NCBI GenBank assembly: GCA_026261815.1
Contig: JAMPIT010000884.1
Location: forward strand, 12,041,001-12,105,000
Direction of reading: 5' to 3'
From: Monarcha castaneiventris obscurior
Taxonomy: Eukaryota; Chordata; Aves; Passeriformes; Monarchidae
DNA length: 64,000 nt
The translations under genes were made by a program, and so were the position numbers. A model generated the notes under the pieces. That model did no database searches and was not told the DNA's origin. It saw only the letters and a list, made by a program, of their open reading frames with translations. Within the stretch, counting starts at the first letter, position 1. Each line of letters begins with the position of its first letter. Positions 50,852-64,000 of this stretch are shown in pieces.

Positions 50852-52879
50852 TTATCTACTCTCCACCTGCAAATTAAAGTCCTGCATTCACTCTTTCCAA
50901 AAGCCTTCTTTTGTGTGCCTTGTTGAGGCCTAATGAAAAGCTCTATTGTGCAGCCTTTTACTAACACTCTTTTCACAATTCTGGCTGAGAGAGGAATGTG
51001 AATAAAAGGCACAAGCAATTAAGGCGGAAACCTCATCCTTTTTCATGATGTATTTAGGGAAATGGAAAAAAAAAAGTGCACATTGATCAGAAGGCTGCAC
51101 TTCAAAAAAAGGAAAGAAAGAAGATGGGGGTGGAGGAGAAGAAAAGGAAAACACTACAACCGTGATAACATCACAGCATTAGAACGGAACAAATTTACAA
51201 GCTTGTCCAAAATATGAAGTTAGCTAAACTCTGCTCACTGTTAGTAAACTGAGCCTCACACAGAGTAGAAATGGTACTCAATTGACTACTCTGTTTTCTT
51301 GCAGGTGAGAAAAAAAAAATCTCACTTTAGTGGCAGGGTTTGATCCTACAACAGGAAAAAGCCCGTGAAGCTAAGGAAATCAGATACAAGCCTTTGAAAT
51401 CCCTGCACCAACTCCATGTCATGACTTGAGATCCAATTTTGCTCCTGCAGGAAAACCACTTCAGTTTTAGTAAAAACTGCATTATGCTTAATGAGGCAAA
51501 GGGACCCAGTAAAGGTTTTAAGAAAAACTGCCGGCATCTTTAAAGGAAAATTACCTGAAATGGCAAAAATTGAGATGGAGACTGGCACGTTTTAATGATA
51601 TGGAGTTCTCACTTTTGGTCCCTTCTAACATATCTGATATGTTAAAAGAAACTTCATACTACCCCATCCACAAAACCATTAAGAAAACTAGCAAAAATAA
51701 TAAGAAATGTTACACACGTTATATTGCTTCTCCAAGTGATAAAATGTTTTAACACTTCCCACCAAAATAAGGCTCATCAGAGCATTTCTGTATGTCCCTA
51801 TGTTCTGGTGGCAAGCCTGATTTCTGTAGCACAAAACCAGCCACTGGAAATAAGATTATGGAAAAAGCAGAACAATCTATCAGGAAAATCTACCTAAATA
51901 TTCCTGTACATTTCATTTAAAAGCTGGATTAAAAGTTTTCCCCTTTATTGTGCTTTTTTGAATGAACTGGGTGAAAAAATAAAAGAGACAATTGAGGTAA
52001 TGCAGGTTGCCCTGTGCAATCATTAATAATCATTATTGAATTAAAATTTATAATGTTATCAAGCCTTAGTTACAGGAAACAGAAAACAAAGGGAAAGGAA
52101 TTTATCTAATTTTTTTTTAATGTTAGAAACAAGCTGTGTTGGTGTACACACATTCAGGCAAGTGGCTAATGTTTATTTTCCCCTTCTGCAATGTAACCTT
52201 CTTTAGACTTTTCATTCAAGGATTTTGATCTCCTCCTGCTAACAATTAAATACCACAACTTCTAATAATGGAGGACCAGCAGAAACTGGGCTGCAAAAGT
52301 ATCTTAACAGATACTTAAATATCTTAACTGTGCATGTTTATATTTAAGAATATCTTACATAATGCTTTGCTGACTGAAGCCTCACAGTCTTTCAAGGCTG
52401 ACCAGCCAAGCAATGCAAACCAAAATGTCCACGCAGGTATCCCCATTCCCAAGTGTCTTTGCACCAGCCCCAGGTCACAGCACTTCTATTTATTTATTTG
52501 TCAATAGGCAACAGATTTCCTGACTTGCTTGGTTTTCTTTTTCTTCCCCAGAGAATGCCACTATTTCACATTTGCCAGTTTTATTTTGCTTTCTGAGGCA
52601 CACACCTTCCTTTTCATGTTATGGACTGAATCAAAAATTTTTCGGACTTGAAATTTTTCTGGAGAGCTATCTTGTGACCTAAGCAGTGGGCCTTAAACAT
52701 GTGAAGACACAGAGAAAAAAGAAACAGTGACATGGTGGGAGTCAATGGTGTTTAGCTGCTTCCACACCACCAGCAGCCCAAGGGCTGATCTCAGCATCAT
52801 TCCAAAATTCTCTCTAAAAGAAGACATTCTGATCAAAAAACAGCCATAAAAGAAGATAAAATTTTTAATTTCTCAGCTG

Positions 52880-52955
52880 AAAAAAAAACCAAACTCACCA
52901 ACAAAACAAACAAAACAAAAAAACAAACAAACAAAAAAACCTCACAAAAAACCAA
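52880..52955 (+). repeat. A/C-rich (CAAA)n simple repeat
   Basis: About 75 bp of CAAA/CAAAA units interrupted by CTCACC and CCTCAC. It may be the degenerated A-rich tail of an element, but no body was recognised. Confidence 0.85.
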
Positions 52956-54724
52956 CCAAGAATGAGGGAGAAGTTTCTCATTAGGATGCTGATTCTTACA
53001 GCCCATTAAATGTTCTAGTTTTGAATGATTTATATTAAAGCATGTATTTTAAAACATCAGCTTCCATGCACTCTGCCACGTATCACTCCACACACATGTA
53101 TAAACCTCAGTCGAGGATGCTAATTCATAAATCCCACTATTCCCACCAATAGCCCAGTGGAAGAGCCAAGATTAAAACCCACAGACAACTCTTCAGACAC
53201 TTCTGACCCAGGGAAGGTTTTAGGACCCTATCCATGAGGATGCCAAGCACTCACATATTGACATCACACAGTGCAGCAGCAACTGCCAGCCCTCAAAATA
53301 CTAACAAAGACCTCAGGTTTACCTGATAAATAAACATTTTTTGCTGTTACTCTAGAACATACTACATCTTTCTACTATCCTTAAATTTATTCCCATATCT
53401 GAGTGAAGATATTGACTAAGCAGTTTTAGCTAATTCTGAAATCAGAGAAATGCATGTCTTAACTATTTCATTACATCTTTAGTAAATATCTTATTTTTAG
53501 ATGTAAGAAGTAGCTACCTTTTTTTGTCCCCAGGCTCTAGGAACATTGCAGGAATGTGAGACAAGACATACAGTTCTTAGAAATAGGTATTTCCCAAGCC
53601 ATTCACAAGTCTGTACCACTGAAAACAACCAATAAAATTGCAAACAACCATCTTGAATTTCCATTTAAAAAGTTCATTATTAATCTAATGCATGCAGGCA
53701 GGAGCATCTTTCAGCTACCAAAAGAAACATTTTGTGCAGTCGTTTCATGTTCCAAACTACCTCTCTTGTTATGTGTGGACTTTTCATATAAACAAAGCAT
53801 CAGAGAGAAGTTTTATTGTTGTTTTTCTTTAGTAGGCCATTTGATAAAATCTGGAGCAGATCAAAGGCTGGGATTTTTATGGTGACAACAAGGTAAAAAT
53901 TATTTCATTAGCTGATGTATTATTGCCTAAAATATAATTATTTCCCAGCTACTTGGTGACATCACTTTGAAGAACAGAATTATTGAAGACTGGCTACATA
54001 AAGAGAACACAGAATTTATGCACTGGTGATGCAGCAGCTAAAGAAGGGAAGAGGAAATGTCAGCCTGGGGGAGCTGATGGTGCCCACTGTGGGCAATGCC
54101 AGTGGACCAGGGAAGAACACAAGGCTGAATCCTCAACTCTGTGCCAATACTTTATTTCTCTGTCCTTCTTCTGGTCTGTCTTCCACAAACACACCCAGAA
54201 CCTCTTTCCTGATAATTTATGCACTGCAACTTCTTTCAATTTCAAATCACACCTTCATGCTTGCCCAAAATAGTCTTCCAAGATCTTGCTTACAAGAGGA
54301 TTTTTCATGAAGTACATTGACTTTCAAACCACTCTTTCTATGAACTCTCCTGTGATGCTCCCCTGAAAACACTTTTCTGCAAAAGTTAAGTTATGGTACA
54401 GAGCCAAGTGAACATCCTGTCCCAACACACAAAATAACAGCCCCGTGTTTAGGAACTTGATTTTCAACTGACGGGCTACCAAACTCATGGGTATGAAATG
54501 ATTCTGTACTTGTGGAAATACAACAATGGCTCTTTAACCATTTATATGTTTTGCGAAGTTTTATCAAAGGAGTTTTTTAAGTTAAAAAACATTAAGACTT
54601 TTTTTTAAAGTGAAAATAAAGCATAAGCGCACCATTCACCAAAACTCTTATAATGTTTTTTGTATTCCTTTTTCTGTCACTCATCTCATTTATTCTCTTC
54701 GTGGTGTAATCCCCCCTAGTGTCT

Positions 54725-54795
54725 TGTCTTGTCTCCTGACAGGCTGCAAGCTCTTCAGAGCAGGCACAATTGTCTTACTTGCTATATAAATCAAG
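54725..54795 (+). mobile_element. Ancient interspersed repeat fragment (L2/L3/CR1-like 3' region)
   Basis: GACAGGCTGCAAGCTCTTCA, then GAGCAGGCACAATTGTCTTA, resembles the GTAAGCTC-GGGCAGGGAC-GTGTCTT block of old L2/L3-type LINE tails. It shares 20 of 21 bases with the reverse complement of 49747-49767, which supports a dispersed origin. Confidence 0.5.
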
Positions 54796-55589
54796 TTACA
54801 TGCTAATGTTAAATTATAATGTTTTGACAGGATTTTTAAGTTGAACCTGATTATATGAAACAACAGAACACTGATTTTTTTTTTTCCTGAAATTTTCTTC
54901 TCTTAAAAAAAAAAGGATACCACAAGAGGAGAAGTACGGCATTTCTTTCCCACTATTTTTTAAAAACTCATTGTTTTCCCTTTACCTATCTTTCAGGGAC
55001 AACAAATGAAAAAAAGCTGGAGGCCATGGAACAAGAAGAAAAAACAGTGTAAAGAATATGAAGAGTATGAAACAAAACCTAACTCTTAAATTAGAATTTC
55101 CAAGACCAGTATGCTAAACTAAATTCCATGAAAAATACCCAAATAACCATTTTCTTATAGTAGATTCTGTTGAATGAAAAGAATTCTACATTCTCTTCCC
55201 CCATTTTTGACAAATCTGGAAAAAGCCACAATAATTTTACACTCAATTTATCACTTAAGTGTATTTATAATGAATAATCACAGCTGATGGCCAACTGACA
55301 GCTAAGGCACTGCATCTCTTCTCCCCACTCATTTATTCTCAACTTCGTTTTCCTTTCATTTTCTTGGTGTGATGGTGGACGTGCAGTAAAAGTAATGGGA
55401 GACTGTGAAAGACATGAGCAGTGTTCCCTGACTTCTGCCTCTTGAGATTATGGATTTAAATTAATAAGAAAAAAGAGTATGAAGAAGATACCACCAGTGG
55501 CTTCCAGAAAGAAATCCAAACTGGTTCCCTGATTTTCTTTGAGGATAATTCTGGAAAGTACTGGCTGAGAGATGAGTCTGTTTTGTGTT

Positions 55590-55945
55590 TTAGAGAAACA
55601 ATGCAGTCTACAAAAGGGATGGGTTTGGAGGGATCTAAAAACAGCCTTCCAATCCGTACAAGGTGATCAACAAGACAGGCCAGGCTCCTTCTGGCACGGT
55701 TTGCTTGGAGGACAGGAGCCAATGGATATAATGTGAACCAAGACAGGATCAGATCTTCCTCACAAGGACAGCCAGATATTGAAACAGGGCTATGCACTCT
55801 CTGGCATTGGAGCTTTGCAAGCCCCAACTGAATAAAGCCCTGAGTAATCTGATCCTATCTCCTTGATGACCCCACCTGAAGAAAGAGGTTGGACTGCAAG
55901 CCTTCTGAGATCCCTTCCAACCAGAATAATCCTATTATTTCAGGA
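55590..55945 (+). mobile_element. Old, diverged CR1 LINE 3' fragment
   Basis: The right half matches the end of an older CR1 subfamily: a TGGATAAAGCCCTGAG-like block (here TGAATAAAGCCCTGAGTAAT), GAGGTTGGACT at about 55886 and GATCCCTTCCAACCAGAATA at about 55910-55929, followed by a decayed CCTATTATTTCAG tail in place of the ATTCTATGATT tail. The left half (AACAGCCTTCCAATCCGTAC and GACAGGAGCCAATGG) fits the expected upstream CR1 blocks with many changes. It is plus-oriented, antisense to SOX5. An open minus-strand frame over it is incidental. Family is fairly sure, boundaries approximate. Confidence 0.8.
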
Positions 55946-58900
55946 TACACATTTTTAAATGTTTTTTCTATACCTGTTGAGTAAATTACAGTTATTAAAA
56001 AACTCCAGCTTAGAAGGAAAGCCAACGCATTTCCATGAAGGTTTGTACACATTCATGAAATTAAAAAATCAGGACTTTATTTTGTTGCCCCACTATGGAT
56101 AATAGTGCAGTAACACCAGATATCTTTCATGGCCTAGAAAATGAGCTGAAACTACCAGCCTGTTTCTACAGGACCCCATTGTTTTGCTTGTCTGCTTTGC
56201 TTTTATTAGATTCATTAGAAGAAGCCACACAGAGATTGGGGGCTATGGAATTCTTGCATTTAGAAACAGTCTTTAGTTGTGTTGTTATATTTTGCAGCCT
56301 TGCTTCCTTCCATTGCGTTTGCAACCCTACAGAATCGACACATTCACATGGATGCAGGGAGGCAAAGTTGTTACCAAAAATTCCTCTTTCTTGCTGCTTC
56401 TATCCACAATGCTATTACTCTTCCCTTATCCTGGGGGGAACATGAGGGTTTAGTCATATGCTTATTCTTTTCCAAGACATAAACAGTAGCCCTGGAAGAT
56501 GACTAGCATCTTTATAAAGAAGCTACAGTATGCAGTCCTCATAACACATGGTTTCTATTTTTGTCATTCTGATAAAAGCATAGCAATGTCAATAGCTTTT
56601 TCTTGTGATTCGGTGATTGTCAATGACCTGCATGTCAGCTGACACAGCTGACACAGTTAAATCAGAAATAAGCACTCGAGTCTCTTTAGAAGACAGAACA
56701 TGGACACTGAGCACAAGTAAAATATAAGACAATCCACATGATACTCCATTAAACAATGAAACATGTGACTGAAAAACAGAGACACATCAGCAAATTTCCC
56801 TGAGGAAGTTTATGGTATTTAACTCCTAAACATTAATTTTATTGTATTATGTGAGGAACCAATTAACTGAGAACTCCATTTTTATCAGACATCAGAATTA
56901 TTGTTCAGAACAGAGATGAATGGTAAATTCAGCATATTTCAATTTTATTAGGCTTGACTTGTTAATCTCTCATATTTTACCAATTTTAAGAGGTAATTAG
57001 ATATTTCATCAATAACTTTCTGTGCATTATTTTATTTAGAACACTTCCAGCAGCAACAAGCTGATATGTAAGACATATACAATATACCTATTGTATATTC
57101 AGCTTTTTCCCCCTAATTGGATATGGCTGAAATAGTGATTAAAGTGCTTTCAAAAAACTTTGTGTTGACGACATCCGACTACAAACAATATGATTTGTTA
57201 CAACAAATTATCCACAGGGGACAGGAGGAATCGGTAAAGAAAAACAATTCTTGTTTCCAAAATTTGTCATATTACCATAAAAATAACACAGGTATCAGCA
57301 AATAAAAGGCTACCCAGAAGCTTTCCTGAGAATTTGTCAATAGCCTGTAAAATGTGCTTGTGGTAAATCCCATTTCTGAAAATACAGTCTTGGCAACTAT
57401 TGTTTCCTGAGGAAAGAAAACAAATCCTAAAAATCTCCAAATAATTCAATTTCTTGCACACCTCAGTTTAGAAAACAAGGTGTGTTGTTCTTCATCTTTT
57501 ACAGATGAAACTATATGGAATTCAATAGCTTCAATCATCCTGAAAAGCCTCAGGACTGATAGAACACACCACATTGCTTTAGGTGCAAGTCAACATTTCC
57601 CTTCCCTTTTAACATGATGATCAAATGTTTTAAGTGCTGGAATGCAGTTTCCTAAATTAATTGTACTTAGACCCCTCAAAGTTTGGGCTACTCTGTGTAT
57701 TTGAATGGAAAACTACTGACAAACAGTGCTGCAAATGCAGAAGCACAGAAGCATTCTGACCTGGTCCATTCTGATACTTAGATTTGTCAAAGAAGACCCT
57801 GAGAACACTGTTCTCATCCTACCTCCTCCTGCCTTTTTTGTATCCCAGGCCCCAGAAGCAATCCCTTGTGCTTTCCCAAATCTTTATTTCATTCCCTTTA
57901 GTATCTCTTATATAGGAGATACAGCCATGCCTTAATATTCCACATAAAAATCCATATATATGTGCATTAATAAAAGGATCACACTACCTTCGACTGATGA
58001 GCAGCCTGCTCAGAGGCAGAACTATGCAGTTTTTAAAGGGCACAATACAAAACTTTTTCTATCACTTGCACCATTTTTATGCTTTCAAAGCACTTCTCAA
58101 ATATTAATTAGCTGTAAATAAATTCTAATTATTTCTAAGAGTGGCCCTAGCAGATCTGTATCATCTGGTGTGAAATCTGACTTCAGTGAAGTCAACAGCA
58201 ACAGCTCCTCAGACCTCAGCAGAGCTGACATTTCCCTTGCCATCGCTAAAATCCTGGGAGTTGTGTCTATTATCTGGTAAGTATCATGAGTAGAGACGAA
58301 CTAGCAACAGCAAGAGTAACAAGTGATAAGGTTATGAAAGGAGAAGAAAGGAAGGGTTAAATGACCTGAGCCAATCTGTGGAGCTAAAATGTGGGAGAAG
58401 CTTTGGGAAATGCAGTAATTGGACTTCATTTGATTTCGGCATCAGCTGAAATGGAAGGTGCTTGCCTGCTGCTAAAAGCAGTTTAAATAGTTGAGATACA
58501 GGGGTCAATTCCTAAAATTTGCTCATGCTGCCAGTCACTAACTTAGTTAACAACTCATTTTGAAACATCAGCCCTTTATAAAAAGATTCGCATTATATAT
58601 CTACCTAAAAATTACATATTATGCATATAATAAAATACATATAAAAAGGTTCACATGAAAAATACAAACATTTCAATTTCAAATAGCACACATTGCATGA
58701 ATAAGTATAGGGCAAATAAGTACGTAATTGGTATTTTCCTTGCTAACTGGGGACAATATAGCCCATCACATACTGCCAACTTATTTTTCTCATAAGAAAA
58801 AATACTTTGGTTGTAAATAATAATATTAAATATTTTATACATGCAATTATATCTAGGAATGGAGGTTAAAAATTAACTGGAACCACTGATTATGAATCTT

Positions 58901-60941
58901 TTTCTCCAATAGAAATGTAATCCTAATAGAAGTTCCTCCCTTCATCTCTGCCAACTTTACCACCACACAATATGCCATAGAGAAAAAAGGGGAAGTGTCA
59001 ACTTGTGTAAATTGTCCCTTATGTAATGCAAACCATCTGTTTAAAAAAACAAAACAAAATGAAAAACTAAGCCACTCCCAAGCATGATCAGCTATGGAGA
59101 AAAAGAAAGAAAAGGAAATGTAGTGCATCAAACTGGAAGCCAAAGACCATGACCTGCCATGTTACCATGGAGAAAATATTTACCCCTCTCCTCCCTTTAT
59201 TTACCCAATTTTGAAAAAGATTTGGAAAAGCATAATTGAATCATTTTCTCTGCACATAATAGAGACTGATCGTGCTGTATTTTTTTGAGCATTTCATCTC
59301 TCTAGAATGTTTTCAGTCAGGTTGGAACCGAGCAGAGGAAAACTCCTTGTTTTCAATAACGTATCAGACAATGATGCCACCACTGGGTTAGAAGGTCCCT
59401 GAGTCCTCAGTCACTGGAACCTGGCAAAGGAGGGGGGATAAAGTATCAGTACACTTCTGCCCTGTTCTTCGTAAGTATCTGCCAAGAAAGGAGTCTAAAT
59501 GGACCACTGCTATTAACTGCTACAATTATTTTTGCGTTATCTTCAGTCTAAATGCTCAGAAAACAAAGTATGTGTAGAGAAAACAGTGATCCTTCTTTCC
59601 AGCCTCTGTCGGGTAAGTCATGAGTCCTTTGGGAAACACTGCCTGAGGAACCCTGCCACATACATACTCTGAAACCACTAGGAGACTTACATTTCACCCT
59701 CTGTTGGGAGGCACAGGTGAATCAGAAAGCACTGAATAAATTAATTTGGTTTTATTATTTAAGCTGAATGAAAATAAAACAGCAGTATAACTACTTATCA
59801 TTTCTTCTCTTTTGCTGACCCTTAGGCTTGATCACACATTCTCTTCCAGCTATAGCTCTGCCGGCTGAAGAGGCCACATCCTCCAAACCACAGCCCCCTT
59901 CCAAAGGTTACCACTGTGACCAGGCTGCTTCTTTAATCCCTTACTAACGTGTTTCCATGAAAAGGATCAGAGTCCCTGCTGTCTCAGCCTGGACAGAAGC
60001 ATATTTGAGAATGCTTAACCAAGAAGCGTGGTGCATATGTCTCCTTTTGGAGATCTGACTTCTCACAGGGACAGGGTGCAGAATAGCACAAATGTCCTTT
60101 TAAACATGTCTCCAACAGATACTCAGAATCAAGGAACTCTGCATCACTAGCTAGTTCAGAAAGTACTGGTTGTCGCAATAATTCTCTCTTCCTTCTCCAC
60201 CAAATTTTCAAATCTCCCTTTTTTTTGAGGAACAGTATGTGAAAACTTTAACAGTTTTTTGTTATTTGTGACTGAAACGGAATTGTTGCATGGAGTTTTT
60301 ATCCATGCACATTCCTATGCGCAGGTTGTTTAAGCAAATAAATAACAGAATCATTACTAGAGAATTTCTATCCATCAGCCACAGAAAAAAATCCTGAAAA
60401 ATGTAATCAGTCCAGAAAGAAGGGTAGGTTTTCCAAAAGGTCTGGGGAGATGCAGAAGTGAGATTCCATTTTTGTCAGGCACATACACTAATTTTAACAC
60501 ATGGAATGGCAGTCATGTACAGATGATGCTAGTGGGGTCTTTGGAAGTTCCTAGGAAGGCTTTGCTCCCAAAAGCAAACTCAGCGAAAATCAGGCATTTA
60601 ACATGTTCAGAAGCTGAGCAAATTTATCTGCTGCATATTCTCTGTTGCAGTACAATGCTGGTACCCACTTCAGCTCAGTTCAAGACAGCACAGCACTACA
60701 GTTTACAGTACAAAAATTTGCTAAATACCCCTAAGAGTTAGATCCTAGTGCCTTTGTTACTCTTCAGATGAAGGTTTAGTCTCCTAAATCACCCAGGTGC
60801 TTAACAAAATTTTATCCAAAGCTTTCTGGTTTACAGTCTTTACCAAGTTGACTGATACACAGTAGAACAAGCAAAAAAGTGGGTGAAATATGTTTTAATC
60901 ATCTGTCAAAAACATTACTTGATGCAAACATGTTATGGTTT

Positions 60942-60971
60942 GAAGGCAGCTAGGTGGAAGGCAGCTAGGTG
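60942..60971 (+). repeat. Exact 15-bp tandem duplication
   Basis: GAAGGCAGCTAGGTG occurs twice with no gap. A degenerate third copy (GAAGCTTTCTAGGTG) follows at 60972-60986. Confidence 0.9.
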
Positions 60972-62664
60972 AAGCTTTCTAGGTGTAGCTAAATGTGTAT
61001 GGGAGTTTTTGTTTACACTAGACGGTGAGTGAAAGGAAGAAACCCTTCAGACTACTTATCACTTCTCCTCAGCTTCTCAGTCAAATTCAGCCAAACATTC
61101 CAGGCAATCACGAAACACAGAGCTGTCTTTTTCCACTGGCTTCTGCTCAGTCCTAGATCTTGGCATACTGTTAATTCCAAGCCTTACTGCCAGCAGCAGC
61201 AGAAACTTTGCTCTTTTTGCCTTTTAATTTTCAGGGTTACACAAGCACATAATATCATATCTACTTCACAGATGTGAGGAACTATGGAAATATCATGGAG
61301 CTAATATGCATGTAGTACAAAAAAGGGAAAAAACAACCTCAACTCCTTCTTTCCAAACTGGACTTCATTAACATGGAACTAATATAATCTGCCAGATATG
61401 TCTAACAAGTGTGCTTTCCTGACCTTTTCCAGACCTACAATTATGGTAGCATTCATAATCAGTGTGGCTTACAGTTACACATTCTGTAATGTGAATCACT
61501 ACTTCTCCCAGTCAAGAGAGACCAAGTGTGAAATCACTGGAAGAACTGAATGAGACTATGTTTTGGCATTGCAGCTGCTGAGGGATATGAAGTGTTTGGA
61601 ACAGTACTTTTCAATAGTGGTCCCAGTCTGTAAAATACCATGAAAAGGTGTTAGTGGCCAAAGAAACTCAAGATAGTGCTCAAGTACTGTGTCTATGATG
61701 TTCAGAAGCTGAAAGAATCTGAAACTGTGGGCTAAGCCAGCTTAACGAAAGAAATCTTTTTACCTTTACAAAAATGCAGCAGAGGCAAGTGCTGTGTAAC
61801 TCAAACCAGCTGACAAATTAATGAGTTAGTCAATGATACAGATGGATACAGAGGCATGGACATAATAAACACCCATACTAGAGACAGAGAAGGGTAGAAC
61901 AAGCAAGTCCTGGATAACTCAATAGGAAACTGATGGCATAAGAGTTACACAAGCAGAAGTGCATGAAAACAAGTCTATGAAATGACACTCTAGCTAAGTT
62001 TATTCATGGAAATAAAGTTCCTTTATTATTTCTTAACTTGTATATATTCTAATCCTCTTGACAGGAACATGAAATCCTATAGAAGGCTTAAATAAAATTT
62101 CAAAAAACCCCTGGAAAATGTAGAGAACAATACAAATCTTTCAAAGATTAAAGAAGTAGACCCTATATTTTTTAGTGTTAGGCTCTCACAAATTTCCTCA
62201 GAGTTTGTGTTAGTCCATCAAACTGAAAGGCATATGCTATCTTTGATCTCTGTGCAGAATCTCCGCTGAGATTAATGTGAGTTCTGTGTGAAGAAAGAGA
62301 CTAGAATAGGCCCTCAGTTCACAAATAGCAAGCAGTCTGCTTCAGGAAAAAACATGTTTTCTTACAACAGTGTTGAAATTTACTAGGAAGTTTCAAATAG
62401 CTTCTCTTCAGATGAAAGTTTGTGGTCATGAGCATGTTCACTTGTCAGAAAGACTTGTCAGAGAGAAGGTGCACCTTCTATCTCTTGTGTGAGATGTTTG
62501 GCGGTTATGTTAAAACACGTTCTTCATCTCTGACAACTTTTTCTCATACTGTAACAACTAATCCTCTGTTTTACACTCATCTCTGCAAGTTAATGGCTTT
62601 GTCCATTGGTGAGGTGTTATATACAGATTGGCATGAAATTGTGCCCTATACCCACTTCCAGCTA

Positions 62665-64000
<1,336 letters not shown>

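Noticed and set aside
55456..55827. 123-codon minus-strand frame
   Set aside because: Antisense to the old CR1 fragment, with no recognisable domain or splice context.
57901..57922. 7-bp-arm inverted repeat GTATCTC/GAGATAC
   Set aside because: Short arms of this size are expected by chance in 64 kb.
58140..58215. Possible relic of an amniote repeat (TGGTGTGAAATCTGACTTCA-like block)
   Set aside because: Only a loose resemblance to a repeat remembered from reptile genomes; too short and diverged to support.

Overview
This window is vertebrate nuclear DNA, almost certainly from a bird and probably a passerine. It lies inside the SOX5 gene (SoxD family transcription factor), which runs on the minus strand. 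Four protein-coding exons are recognisable from their translations and splice signals. In transcript order (right to left) they are A 62805-62685, B 50817-50732, C 20564-20418 and D 375-198. They join in frame into 177 codons plus one base and encode the linker of the long SOX5 isoform. The first coiled coil and Q-box should lie just beyond the right edge. The second coiled coil and the HMG box should lie beyond the left edge. Exon D carries the PLNLS motif of the CtBP-binding type known from the paralogue SOX6.

The bird assignment rests on three things: a well-preserved CR1 LINE 3' end (37790-38311), an older CR1 copy (about 55590-55945), and two solo LTRs that resemble songbird endogenous retrovirus LTRs (33615-34384 and 49898-50457). 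MIR-like SINE relics at about 4636-4748 and 8638-8745, and a pair of related ancient fragments at about 49735 and 54742, look like old amniote repeats. There are no tRNA, rRNA, CRISPR or bacterial-type features.

Layout: 1-197, intron downstream of exon D. 376-20417, a 20.0 kb intron with MIR relics and one unexplained coding-like ORF followed by AATAAA (7177-7489, minus). 20565-50731, a 30.2 kb intron holding a TTTTA array, both the CR1 3' end and the two LTRs, and several palindromic SOX-type motifs. 50818-62684, an 11.9 kb intron with an A/C-rich simple repeat and an old CR1. 62806-64000, intron upstream of exon A. Over 99% of the window is intronic.

I saw no convincing new biological system. 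The points most worth checking are: the symmetric exon C with a weak donor and a tandem acceptor; the sense-oriented solo LTR with matching 6-bp flanks and a polyadenylation hexamer; the small minus-strand ORF with a correctly placed AATAAA; paired inverted ATTGTT/AACAAT sites that could bind SoxD dimers; and the intronic TTTTA expansion. Family assignments and residue numbers come from memory and were not checked by any search.
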